Shown: positions 1-10,504 of the stretch, piece after piece | Layout: the number at the start of each line of letters is the position of its first letter | Position numbering within the stretch: the stretch's first letter is position 1 | Assembly (NCBI GenBank): GCA_039720395.1 | Contig: CM077832.1 | Location: 19,191,850 to 19,255,849, forward strand | From: Liquidambar formosana | Taxonomy: Eukaryota; Streptophyta; Magnoliopsida; Saxifragales; Altingiaceae | Direction: 5' to 3' | DNA: 64,000 bases | Program-made: the position numbers and the translations under genes | Notes under the pieces: generated by a model | Databases searched by the model: none | The model's input: the letters and a program-made list of their open reading frames with translations, nothing else | Told to the model about the DNA's origin: nothing

Positions 1-160
1 GACGGCGGCGATTTTAGTTGGCCGTGGCTGATGGTACAAGAATGGAAAGAGAGTTAAAGAGAGAAATAGAGGGTTAAGAGAATGAAGGCGATATGGAGGA
101 TTCGAAGCAGAATGTTTAGGGTTTGAGTTTAAAGAGAATATATATATATGATGGTGGCTT
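1..160 (-). promoter_or_regulatory. Possible promoter and 5' UTR of a gene leaving the window on the left
   Basis: Read on the minus strand, a TATATATATA run (about 139-150) is followed by an AAACCCTAA telobox and then a pyrimidine-rich stretch with TTCTCTTAACCC and TCTCTCTTT. This order is common at plant transcription starts. No start codon with a convincing reading frame is visible before the window edge, so the gene itself cannot be named. The assignment rests on composition alone. Confidence 0.25.
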
Positions 161-650
161 AGGTATTGTAGGTACATGGATTTATCTACATGTGTCCTGA
201 AAAATAATATATAGACCAATCCTACCTTGACAAGTGACTAGAAGTTAGTTGTTAACTTGGTCAGTAGTCAAGGGTCGTCATTGCATCTGAGCCTAACGTG
301 TGGCCCCAACTATCGCATATGGGTCATGTCCAAGTCACGAGCACATTGCATAGGCATAAAAGTCCCACAAAATATTATATTTCTATTATACCAAAGGGTT
401 TTCAAGAGGTTGTGGTTTGGTGGTTCAATGAGGAAATGTTGGCTGGGACCTAGGTTGAGAACATATTATTACACTGACGCTCAAACATACATATAGCATG
501 AACGTTATATACCTTAGACTAAGTCACTAGCCAAACAAGATTAAATTATGAAGGGAAATAGGGAGGATAAGATTATTGGACACGTGTCACTAGTAGAGAG
601 CATTATACATCAGACACGTGTCAACATCTCTATGATTGACTTACACCCAT
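161..650. other. No recognisable feature
   Basis: No TIR, LTR end, RNA gene or credible protein is seen. The short open frame at 257-496 has no recognisable domain and no coding-like composition. Confidence 0.4.
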
Positions 651-654
651 GGAC

Positions 655-885
655 CAAAATGTCAACGATATCAACAATATATCGTCATATCATCAACCGT
701 CGACACGATATGTTGTTGTGATATAAGAGAAATTTGAAAAAAAAAAAAAATGAATATCGAACAATATACTCAAAATATCGTGATATATCGACGATATATT
801 GATATCTTATCTTATCGCCTCATTTCTTTGATTTGTTGTCGAGATTTCGTGGATATATCGTTGATATATGGACGAATATCAACCC
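655..885. repeat. CGATATATCG-rich block, left copy
   Basis: A run of related self-complementary motifs (CGATATATCG, GATATATCG, CGATATC, GATATC) separated by A-rich DNA. A similar block lies at 19690-19830, so the two bracket the nested transposon stack. They may be subterminal repeats of the outer element or two separate copies of a palindrome-rich repeat; no TIR or target duplication was found to decide. Confidence 0.45.
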
Positions 886-889
886 TGAG

Positions 890-1560
890 TGCATATCGCT
901 TTTGCAGAATGGTTTTCAGCCTTTTCTTTTGCTCTTTGCTTGCTTTTTCTCCTTTATTAGTCCTTTCTTCACGTGAAAGTGTGTGAAACACAGCATTCCT
1001 TCATTACCTCCCTGCTGACCTACATTTAGTCCTTCCCGTTTTCTCTTTTTGTGTTGCTTTTTTTAATTTTTGGTGAGTGTTGACACTGTTGAGTTGCTGA
1101 TTGCTTAGCTAGTTGCTAACTTGCTAGGTTGCTTTTGCTTCTTTCATGTGAAGAAGCCAAAGCCAAGTGCTCCACTGCTCCCTAGTCCGCTACTAAGTTG
1201 CTTTTTTTCTATTGTTGCATTATTGCCTTATTAGCTTATTGGTTATTGCATTCTTTCTGGCATAGAAAAATTACATGAGCATCCCTATTTATTATTCTTT
1301 TTTTGCTGCATTGAGAAACCAGACTAGTTAGTTCAAAAATCAAAACTTCAGTGAAATTTGTCCCACTTCCCACTTGGCCACTTCCCAGTTCCCACGATCC
1401 CTCGTCAATCATCCCACTATAAGAAAGTAAGGAACGATAGCAAATTAGCAAGTAGCAAGTTGCAACTAGTTAAAGATCAAAAGAAGCTAAGAAGAAAGAA
1501 ACTAGCAGCAAACAGCAGTGCATTAGTTGAAGACTTAAAGCCTTGAAGGTTATAAACTTA
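890..1560. other. Low-complexity flank, no gene recognised
   Basis: T-rich sequence followed by repeated TTGCT/TAGCTAG-type words (about 1080-1240) and an A-rich end. Similar TTGCC/TAGC words occur in the 3' part of the Ac-like element (10060-10250), so this may be a remnant of a related element. The 71-aa and 62-aa open frames here have no recognisable domain. Confidence 0.3.
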
Positions 1561-1599
1561 TAAGTTATAACTTATATTATTGTTAACATGTTGATTTTA

Positions 1600-2560
1600 T
1601 TCTTAATTCTTATAGTGTCAATTGTCAATTGTCAAATTTATTTATGTCAAACTAACATAGTAACATTCAAAATTATTTATAAAGAGGAAAAAAATAAAAA
1701 GAAAAATATATTAGAAATTTGCTGATTTTAACAATAAATGCATCAAAGCACATAATAGTTAAATCAAAAAACTCTCACAAATCACAATATATTGTTGTAA
1801 ACCTTAGTGATGTTTAATTGTTTATAAAAAGTAATATTTATATTATAAATTTGCTAATTTTAACAATAAATGCATAAAAGCACAGAATAGTTAAATCAAG
1901 GTCAATTGTTAATTGTCAGAATTATTTATTTATTTCAAACTAACATAGTAACATCTGACTTATAGTCCTACAAAAATTTAGAAAAGATAAAGAAATAAAT
2001 AAAGGGGAAAAAAAGAAAAGAAAAATATATTAGAAATTTTTTTATTTTAACAATAAATGCATAAAAGCATATAATAGTTAAAGAAAAAAAAAACTCTCAC
2101 AAATCACAATATATTGATGTAAACCTTAGTGATGTTTAATTGTTTATGAAAAGTAATATTTATATTATAAATTTGCTGATTTTAACAATAAATACATAAA
2201 AGCACATAATAGTTAAATCAAAGTCAATTGTCAATTGTTAAAATTATTTTTTTATTTCAAACTAACATAGTAACATCTAACTTAGAGTCCTACAAAAATT
2301 TAGAAGAGATAAAGAAATAAATAATGAGGAAAAAAGAAAATAAAAATATATTAGAAATTTTCTGATTTTAACAATAAATGCATAAAAGCACATAATAGTT
2401 AAATCAATAAACTCTCACAAATCACAATATATTGTTGGAAACCTTAGTGATGTTAATTGTTCATGAAAAGTAATATTTCTAGCTCTGGCCTAAACTCTCA
2501 CTGTTACACAATACATAGTTGTAAACCTTAAAGCTTAGGTGATGTTTATGAAAAGTAATA
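1600..2560. repeat. Degenerate tandem repeat, ~320-bp period
   Basis: The phrase TTTTAACAATAAATGC recurs near 1725, 1860, 2047, 2180 and 2365. CAAACTAACATAGTAACAT recurs near 1650, 1938 and 2260. AACTCTCACAAATCACAA recurs near 1770, 2092 and 2410. The spacing fits a ~320-bp unit repeated about three times, with a shorter internal repeat of about 135 bp. The block lies directly upstream of the BED/DUF659 transposase pseudogene and may be its AT-rich promoter or subterminal region. Confidence 0.7.
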
Positions 2561-2938
2561 TTTATAAATTATAATCCCAATTCCCAACATGCAGTGGAAT
2601 TTTCAATTAATTATTTATTTCCAAATTAATTTTTTCTTAAAATCCCTTAGTATTAAATATTAATTATGTATATTTCTTTCAATTATATACTAATGGGTCA
2701 AATTAGTGTTTTGATTTTTTAAGTAATCTTGTTATTTAAATTACATATTTCTTTCAATTATACACAATCACATATGCACATTCAAATTTATATGTCTAGT
2801 AAGGAATGTAAATAGTAAATTAGTAATATTATTATATACTTAATTACTTATATAGTTATATGTTCTACACGTGTACAACTTGTACTTGTATAGTTGTACA
2901 TTATCATGAGATTTGCAGTTGTACAATTTTAGCAAAAG

Positions 2939-3746
2939 ATGTCTGAAACGAAAAATGTTGATCCTGTATGGGAATATGGGGGTCGTCTACCAGGTACAGT
3001 AGGTGGTATCCAATGCATGTATTGTCAGAAGATATGGAAGAGTGGTGAGGCAACGCGGTTTAAGTACCATTTAATGGGGTTAGATCCAAAAAAATAATAT
3101 AGTGCCTTGCGGAAATGTGCTTCCAAAAGTGAAAGATGAGATGTATCAACTTTTGTCGAGGAAAGTTACATCAAAGCAGAAAATGCAAAGAGAGATTCAA
3201 ATGTTAGACAAATGTTAAAGGGTGGTAAATTGGAATCGCAATCAGATGATGCTGATGAAGATGATGATGATGACATCATGATATACCTAGTAAATTTAGA
3301 TGCGTAGGAAAGAAAGAACTATAAGAAAGCCTACCATGCTTCAAAGGCTAGTGAATGGGAGGAAGAGTAACGGAGAAAATTCCAATCAGAGGCTGGTTTT
3401 GGAAGTTCTAATGCTGGTGGCTCAGGTTCTGATAGAAGTAAAAATATAGGACTAACGCCTCCACTTAAACGTAGTCAACGTGTTTGGGTACCAGAAACTC
3501 ATATCCCCCCTATTCCTTCTCTGTATAGATCAACACAAGTAAAACAAAGGACTATTAAGAATGCTTTTAGTAAAGGCAAGATAAAAGAGGGCTTAGGTAG
3601 ATTAGTTGCAAAATTTTTATACATAAAAATGTCCCGCATGAGAAGGCATTAATCTTTATATATGATTGTTGTAGCTCAATCTTCTGAAACAGGCATTAAT
3701 CTTCCTTCCCTGTATGAAATTAGAACTAAATATCTTGATATAGAGG
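2939..3746 (+). pseudogene. BED-finger/DUF659 hAT transposase, N-terminal part (broken)
   Basis: From the ATG at 2939 the frame shows a BED-type zinc-finger start (VWEYGG...CMYCQKIWKSG, then a histidine region), an acidic D/E-rich stretch, and a PSLYEIRTKYL block typical of plant hAT proteins with a DUF659 domain. Such proteins are transposases or their domesticated relatives; the BED finger binds DNA and the DUF659 region belongs to the catalytic core. In-frame stops occur near 3094, 3305 and 3369 and the frame shifts, so the copy is dead. It is cut at 3746 by the Ac-like hAT element and resumes at 10787 after a short intron, then again at 17020 after an LTR element. The order of domains across all pieces makes the family call secure; whether this was a transposon or a domesticated gene is open. 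Confidence 0.8.
3739..3746. repeat. Target-site duplication of the Ac-like hAT element
   Basis: TATAGAGG here and TATAGAAG at 10671-10678 flank the element and match at 7 of 8 bases. The 8-bp length is the rule for hAT elements. The right copy keeps a splice-donor-like GTAATT, so the host intron can be read through. Confidence 0.85.
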
Positions 3747-3945
3747 TAGAGGTGCAACTTGGTTCGGGGAATTCCGAGGACCAAACCGTTCCGAGCAATT
3801 CGGTCTGGGACGGGACAGGACAAACAGTGTTTGGTCTAGGACTCCAAACCATTTTTAAAAATCGAATTTTTTCAGGATGGGACTCGGTTTAGGGGTATTC
3901 AGTACCGTCTCGCACCAAATTCCCAAACCGAATTCCTTGGACCGA
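3747..3945. repeat. Left TIR and subterminal region of the hAT element
   Basis: After the TIR come repeated words TTCGG, ACCAAACCG, GGGACGGGAC, CCGAATT and GACCGAG in both orientations. The right end holds the same kind of words. By analogy with Ac, where transposase binds subterminal hexamers, these may be transposase-binding sites; that is inference. Confidence 0.65.
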
Positions 3946-4129
3946 GTATTGATTATATATAGTATTATATATATATATTTTATATGTATAATATATAATA
4001 AATAATTATATATTATTAATATTTCCGCCTTTTCGACACCATTTCGTTGTTACTTAACAAAACAAAAAATAAATAAAACCCATTTGATATTTTGAATTTT
4101 TGACTTTTGCCTAAAACAAAAAAACCCTA

Positions 4130-4560
4130 CCTGTTTGTCACTTTGTCACTCATCTCATTCTCATCTCTTACTCTATTTCTCCCTTAGCGCCGTCGCCCTC
4201 TCCACTTCTCCAGCTCGGCAGTCACCACTCCAGTCACAACCACAAACCAACAAGCCCACAAGCACAACTCCACAAGTCCATGTCTTTAGACTCTCCACCA
4301 GCCACTCAGGCAGCCACCACTCCACTGTCTCCACTCTCCACGTCTCCACCAGGCACACGAGAGTCCGTTTCACAACTTCGCCTCACACACTTGTTATTTT
4401 ACAGAGCTCGACCTCACTCAACCAGTCCTAACAGGCACACCATCGCGGCATTACCACAAAGGTACGAAATCCCCTATTTTTTTCCATTATTTTTTCCCCT
4501 AAATTTCTAGTACCTTATGTTTGAATTAGTTGATATTTTTGCAGATTTGACTTCTTAGCT
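4130..4560 (+). other. GC-rich leader of the Ac-like element
   Basis: A C-rich, CCACTCC/CCACCA-repeating stretch unlike its AT-rich surroundings lies between the left end and the transposase ATG. It is followed by GGTACGAAAT, a splice-donor-like site, and by T-rich intron-like DNA up to TTTTTCTATTGTTAG just before 4981. Open frames of 66-98 aa on both strands here are composition effects, not proteins. Confidence 0.4.
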
Positions 4561-4980
4561 TTGTTTACCAATCATCATCTCCGGCAATCTCCATCTATAG
4601 GTTGGAATTCTCTCTCTTTCTTTCTAGTCTCTACCCAATTTGTGATTGGTTTAGGGTTAGGACTTAGGTGTCTTAATTAGTTAATTTGGTTGATTTTTTT
4701 TTTCCCGCTCTTTTTCACTCTACTTTTAAAGGTTTGAGGGTTGCTATGTTTTTTTTTTTTTTTTTGCTATAGTTGTATTTTTACATAGGGTTTGTTCTTT
4801 TAATTTGTAATCTCATCTGCTGTTAATTTGTTCATTTAGTTGTATGATTCAGTGATTGTATTATAGGATATTAGGATCTACAAAATTGATCTTGTTAATT
4901 TATTATTATTATTATTTTCTGCTGAATTTGTAATACAGATTTTTGTTATTTTTTTTAATCTCTTCTTTTTCTATTGTTAG

Positions 4981-6836
4981 ATGTCAAGCATGGGAGATAG
5001 TGACCTTAATCCTCAAAGTGTTCCTCCATCTACAACTGCAGGTTCTACTCCTATAGCTGCAATTTCTTCAGCAAATGTAAGTCCACTTCGAAAGAAACCT
5101 TACAAAAAAAAAGTCTATAGCTTGGGAAAATTTTGTTGAACTTATGGGACTACTGGCATGTTGAAACATATAGCTAGGTGTACCAAATATCCCTACAATG
5201 AAGATAAGAAACAAAAACTCTTATCATTCAAATTAGTGGGGCAATTCCATCCCTCAGATAGTCATAGCAGTAGCCTATCAAGTTGGAAATTTGATAAGGA
5301 GTTGTGTAGGCAGGCCCTTACTAGAATGATCATCACTGATGAATTGCCATTCAAGTTTGTAGAGCGTGAAGGTTTTAAACAATTTGTGAGCATATTGCAA
5401 CCTAGGTTTTAATTACTTTCATGCTCTACTGTGGCAAAAAATTGCTTAAACCTCTATAAAAATGAAAAGATAAAGTTAAAGAATCAGTTGAAATATTGTG
5501 TTCAAAGAATCTCTCTCACTACTGATTTGCGGACTTCTTTGCAAAACATTTCATACATGTGCCTCACAGCTCATTTTATTGATATGGATTGGAAACTACA
5601 TAAAAGGATACTAAAATTTTGTGTGGTTACCAGCCATAAAGGGGAGGTAATTGGTCATGCTATTGAGTCATGCTTGTTTGAGTGGGGTTTAGAAAATGTG
5701 AGCACTATCACAGTTGATAATGCTAGTAGTCATGATACTGCTGTTACTTACTTGAAGAAAAAGTATGGTAAAAAGTCTGGTGGCATTTTAAATGGTGAGT
5801 TCATGCACATGAGGTGTTGTGCACATATATTGAATTTGATTGTAAAAGATGGGTTAAGTGATGTGCATGATTCCATTGCTAAAATCTGTGGGGCTGTGAA
5901 ATATATAAGGAGTTCACCTTCAAGGGCTGAAGTTTTTAAGAAATGTGTTGAACAAAGGAGAATAACAAGCAAGAGGTCTTTATGTCTTGATGTTCCAACT
6001 AGGTGGAATTCAACATATCTTATGTTGGATACCGCTATAAAATTTCAAAAAGCATTTGAAAGGTTGAAAGAACAAGACTTGACATATAAGTGGGAACTCA
6101 AAGAAGGGATTCCGTAGGAAGATGATTGGAATAATGCCCGGGTATTTACCCAATTTTTGGAAACTTTCTATGAGACTTCTAATAATATGTCGGGGTCTTT
6201 GTATGTTACTTCCAATTCTTATTTTGAGGAAATTTGCACTATTGAGAATACTATTACTGATTGGTCTAGAAACCTTGATCCTTATTTGAGTTCCATGGCA
6301 ATAAAGATGAAGTTAAAGTTTGATAAGTATTAAGGGGATATTGATAAAGTCAACTTGATGGTTGTTATTGCTGTGGTATTGGATCCTCGTTGTAAGTTGG
6401 AGTATGTGAATTTTTGTTACTCAATGGTTTAACAACCTTCAAAGGTTGATGCATTGTGTAAAAGGGTAAGGAGGACACTTGATCGATTGTTTGAGCAATA
6501 TAAATTGTTTAACTCAAACTCTGGTGCTTCTCATTCTCAATTTGCTCAAACTTCAAGTGAGGTAGAAGTTGATAAACTAAATAGTGATTTTCAAATGCCA
6601 AAAAAGAATCTTAAAGATGCCTTTTTAAAGCATAGGCAAGAAAAAGAATGTGGTGTTCCCAAATTAGAAGTGGATAAATATTTGGAGGAGAGTGTTAAGA
6701 ATGAGGATTCAAGTTTTGACATTTTAGGTTGGTGGAAAATGAATTGTAAGAAGTATCCTACACTTGCCATGGTGGCTCGAGAAGTGTTAGCTATTCCTGT
6801 TTCTACAGTTGCTTCAGAGTGTGCATTTAGCACTGG
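4981..6836 (+). pseudogene. Ac-like hAT transposase, main part (broken)
   Basis: The frame starts at the ATG at 4981, directly after a splice-acceptor-like TATTGTTAG. The protein follows plant Ac-type transposases: a K-rich N-terminus, AWENF (in a shifted frame) where a BED finger should begin, MLKHIARC, QPRF, the RNase H-like core with acidic residues in TTDLRTS and ITVDNAS, the CCAHILNL motif, LDVPTRWNST, and the C-terminal dimerisation domain (KYLEES, LGWWK, FPTLA-like YPTLAMVAREVLAIP, SECAFSTG). In-frame stops lie at 5410, 6115, 6331 and 6430. The zinc-ligand part of the BED finger is missing around 5135-5150, apparently deleted. A solo LTR interrupts the SECAFSTGG block at 6836 and the frame resumes at 9461. 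The copy is dead. Confidence 0.88.
6832..6836. repeat. Target-site duplication ACTGG of the solo LTR
   Basis: ACTGG precedes the LTR and is repeated at 9461-9465. Taking out the LTR and one copy makes the transposase motif FSTGGRV continuous, which confirms the boundary. Confidence 0.93.
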
Positions 6837-7424
6837 TGTGAGGACCCGTTTCCTTAATAGGGATTATTACGGCTTAATGTATGATTAGCGTAGTCAATCC
6901 CTTGATTTGTTGGATAACCCCATGTATGGGTAATCTATGTGTATGATAATATAATTTTATTTGTGATTTGATGCTCGTTTTTATGCATCAAGTGTTTTAA
7001 GTGCGTGTTTGGCCTTATTTGCAGCTTCGGGTCTAAGCTGTTGAAATTTGGCTAAGTGTTGGGAAAAAAGTGAATTTTCGTAAATCTTCGTTTTAAAGGA
7101 TAATTTTTGGCGGTAATGGGAGTTTATAATATTATAAGACATTGGTGATTTTATGGGATTTTATTGGCATGTTTGGATTGGGTTCCACGCATGTTTGTTT
7201 TAGGAAAATCTGTCGGGAGACGGATTTTGTACTAAAACTTGAAAATAAGATTTTGATATATTGGGAATTTGATTTTTCTGATATTTTATTTGGATTCAAA
7301 TGGGGGGTTATTTGCTTATTTTCATTAAATAACTTAAAGTAAAAGGAAGAAGAAAAGAATGGAGAAGATTACTTAAATGTTTTGAATGAAAATAAGACTG
7401 TGGAGTGTATTCTGCCTGTTTGAG

Positions 7425-7575
7425 TCGACTGAAGTGTGATTTCAATCGACTGAATTACACAGAAGCTGAGGAGTTCCAATTCTGGGCTTTTCAGTTGACT
7501 GAATCCTCAATTCAGTCGACTGAATTGTCATTTCAGTCGACTGAATTGCTAAATGAGTCGACTGAATTAGGTCTG
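7425..7575. repeat. Cluster of TCAGTCGACTGA palindromes in the LTR
   Basis: Six copies of a TCGACTGA-type word lie in 150 bp. At least one (near 7510) is the perfect 16-base palindrome ATTCAGTCGACTGAAT and others are one or two bases off. The cluster ends about 45 bases before the putative TATA box. Other LTR families in this window carry different palindromes at a comparable place. Confidence 0.85.
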
Positions 7576-7617
7576 AAGGCTTATTTTTGCTGAAATGATG
7601 CATGTGCCCCTCTGAGG

Positions 7618-7627
7618 TTATAAAACC
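7618..7627 (+). promoter_or_regulatory. Putative TATA box of the solo LTR
   Basis: TTATAAAACC followed by a C-rich stretch and, 40-50 bases on, GAGAGAGAGGAAGAG-type leader DNA. The position after the palindrome cluster fits the U3/R boundary. Confidence 0.55.
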
Positions 7628-9460
7628 CCTCAACCCCGACTTGTAACCCTCATTCCTGCATTTTAGAGTGAGAGAGAGGAAGAGTGAGCTTGGGAGAGCT
7701 CTTGGGGTGTACGAAGGAGAGAGAGAGAGTTTCTCTCTCTACTTTTGCTTGGATTTCAAGCGTAAGGGTTTGGATTTCAACATTTCTAGCTTGGATTCAC
7801 TCATGGTTTACCTCCCTTTCGGATTTGAGAGGTAATTTTCCATATATAAGGCTAGGGTTTGCATTTCTTTTGGGTTTTAGTCTACATACCCTCATATCTT
7901 GTGTTTATTCATGTGATTTGTGAGGTTTGGTTGCATCTTGGAGTTGGAATCTCCGTTCACTTCATCAAGCATGGCATTTGGAAGCTAGGGCTTGCTTTTG
8001 GGAAGCTTTCATGTGCATCTTAGGCCTGATCTACATGTCTATGGCAGTGGTATTGCATTTTCATCACTCATCATTGAGGTAGGGGACATTTTCTCATTTT
8101 AAACCCTTGTTGCATGGGGGTTTGGGTATAATCATGTAGTTTTACATGTATTTGGTAGTTTTTGGCATAAATATCATGCATGGGGTATTTATTTGCTAGG
8201 TTTTACAAATTGTGGGAAACCTAGGGTTTGATTCACATTATTTTTGTCATAAAAATGTTGTTTTTGAAATCATTCATTTGGAAATGATTTATGGAAGTTA
8301 TTCATGGTGATTTTTATGAACCCACCTATTATATGGTTTTCTAAGAACAAACCTATTATGTGGTTTTGGAAAATTTATATATAATTTTCCAGATTATGTG
8401 AGAATTATGAAATTGGTAAATGAAAAGAAAAGTGGTAATGATATGGATATGGTGATGAGGGCTACTGGAGACAGGATTACTGCGGTCCCAAAGGAACGGG
8501 ACGTCTTGCCGTGTCTTCCTATCCTTTAGTCCTGGGCTATGTGCCCGAATATGAGGTTACTTTCTGGTCCAAATAGGATCATAGTGTTTCCTCATGATGG
8601 GGTTACTTTCTGGACCAGGTAGGATCCATAGTGTTTCCCCTTATTTTCCGCACGCGAGGGCCCCGCATGACCTGGGGAGGATTTATCAGTTTGAAAGACT
8701 GATGTTATGGATTGCCGGATATGGCGGTTGATGATTATTGGCTTATAAGGCCGTGATATGGAATTTGGAAAGAATGATAATGAACTTTAAATAACTTGAG
8801 TTATTTCTTACCTTTTTAAAGATAAAAAGGGGTGTTGGTATCAAATGATTTAAACTTCCGCAGTTTATTTCTTTATAAATGTATCGGCTTCATTTATTGA
8901 AAAATTATATTGCAAACTAATCAATGGTTTTGCAGGGATCTTGAAAAGTATATAAATTATGGTTTTTAAAACCTTGGGATTATTGTGAGAAATGTTTTCC
9001 TACTGAGCATGTGGCTCATACCCCTACAGTTTTCTTGCAGGTCGTATTTTCAAAGCTAAATTGACCTTGGGTTTTGGGAGCGCATCGACATGGTTGCATT
9101 CATGTAGAGAGTATTTAAGATAGGCTTTGAGCCTAGGCATGTATTAATTTTAATCTCATGGCCTGTAATAATTAATTGAGTAGTGGATGCATATCTGAAT
9201 GAGACCCATGTGACTACGTTATAGTCTGAATATTTATTTATGTTGAAATATTGTGTGGATGGCTGGATATGTTTATAAATGTGTTTTCTACAGGTTTTAT
9301 AACTAGTCGATAACTTGGTATGTCCTATTTACAGACGGGACCACGCCGAATTTTATAAAAATATTTTCAAAAGAATTATTTTATCAAACATCCACCAAAT
9401 TTGGCTTTAAAAATGGTTTTCTTACTACTTGATTAATGGCCCCCATTTCGGGTCGTTACA

Positions 9461-9606
9461 ACTGGGGTCGTGTGCTAGATCAATTTCGTAGCTCGCTAAC
9501 CCCAATGGTGGTGGAGTGCTTAATTTGTGCACAAGATTGGTTACGGACATCCCCAGATCCAATTGAAATTGAAGAAACACTTGAAGAGTTTGAAGAACTG
9601 GAATCA
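9461..9606 (+). pseudogene. Ac-like transposase, C-terminal exon after the solo LTR
   Basis: The frame continues the dimerisation domain: TGGRVLDQFRSSLTPMVVE, then CLICAQDWLR, followed by an E-rich tail. In this family the CAQDWLR motif is the usual end of the domain. The tail runs to a splice-donor-like CAGGTATCTT near 9607, so the last residues may have come from another exon. A stop (9616) follows if the donor is not used. Confidence 0.85.
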
Positions 9607-9609
9607 GGT

Positions 9610-10500
9610 ATCTTTTAGTTTTTATTTATTTTTATCATTTTTTAGTTCTTGGTTGCATGCCTACATGGTTTTTTCATTATTAGTTACTTATAAAGATTAT
9701 AAGTTACATTCTCACTATTTTATTGTATGTACAGTCATTACAGAGGATTATATAATTGTTGGTTGAATCAAAGATGCCTTCTCAATTGATGCTTTTAGGT
9801 AAATTATTCTTTATTTATAAGAAATACATTTCAGCTTTGCTATGAAACTTTAATAAGTAATAATAATAATGTTTATTCTTTTTTTTTTTATAGGTCTTTT
9901 GGAATATGGATTGGAAGATGAAAAGGGGGAGAGCAAGCCTACATCAATTGTTTGGGCAATAATGGCATATGCATGGTTCTATAACTGTATTTGTGTTTAT
10001 TTTTATAATTATGTTTGGTTAGTTGTAAAATAATGCTTATAGACATGTTAGACAATTAAGTTAGTAGCTTGGCTTGTTACCTTGTTGCTAGCTAGTAGCT
10101 GCTGCCTACTGCTAGTCTGCTAGTGCCTTATTGCCTTGTTGCTACTGCTGTTTGCCTTGTTGCCTTGTGCCCTTGTTGCCTTGTTGCTACTACTATGGCT
10201 TGTTGCCCCATTGCTACTGCTAGTTTGCTAGTGTTTGGTTTTGAATCTGAATTTCTTAAGTATGATTATGTTTGGTTGTAAAATAATGCTAATGGATAAG
10301 TGGCCTTATTAGTTTATTGTGCTATCACTAGTTCACTACTATGAATGAATGAATGAATTATAGTTAATAATTATATATTTATGATTTTATGTAGCCCATT
10401 TTGTGGAAGAGCAAGTATATGTAGCCCATGTTGTGGCTAATCAAGCTAACAATATTTGATTGGAAGTAGTTAGTTTTAATTTTTTAACTTAGGGAAAACA
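9610..10500 (+). other. 3' non-coding part of the Ac-like element
   Basis: T-rich intron-like DNA, then a low-complexity block (about 10040-10250) built of TTGCC, TAGCTAG and TGCTAC words, then AT-rich DNA. No protein is recognised. Confidence 0.45.
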
Positions 10501-10504
10501 AACT

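Larger units (their letters stand above)
6837..9460 (+). mobile_element. Solo LTR of a Ty3/gypsy-type retrotransposon (2.62 kb)
   Basis: It begins TGTGAGGACCCG and ends TCGGGTCGTTACA (TG...CA ends), with a 5-bp duplication on each side and no internal region. That is the footprint left by recombination between two LTRs. It is related to the LTRs of the 11029-17019 element: both share the start TGTGAGGACCC, the block ACGTCTTGCCGTG, the block CTACTGAGC followed by GGCTCATACCCC, and the end. It contains a palindrome cluster (7425-7575), a TATA box (7618), a GA-rich stretch (about 7665-7735) and GGTTACT-type repeats (about 8470-8640). It lies inside the Ac-like transposase and is therefore younger than that element. 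Confidence 0.93.

Noticed and set aside
7425..7575. CRISPR-like or phage-type repeat array
   Set aside because: The units are palindromic and close together inside an LTR, with no regular spacers.
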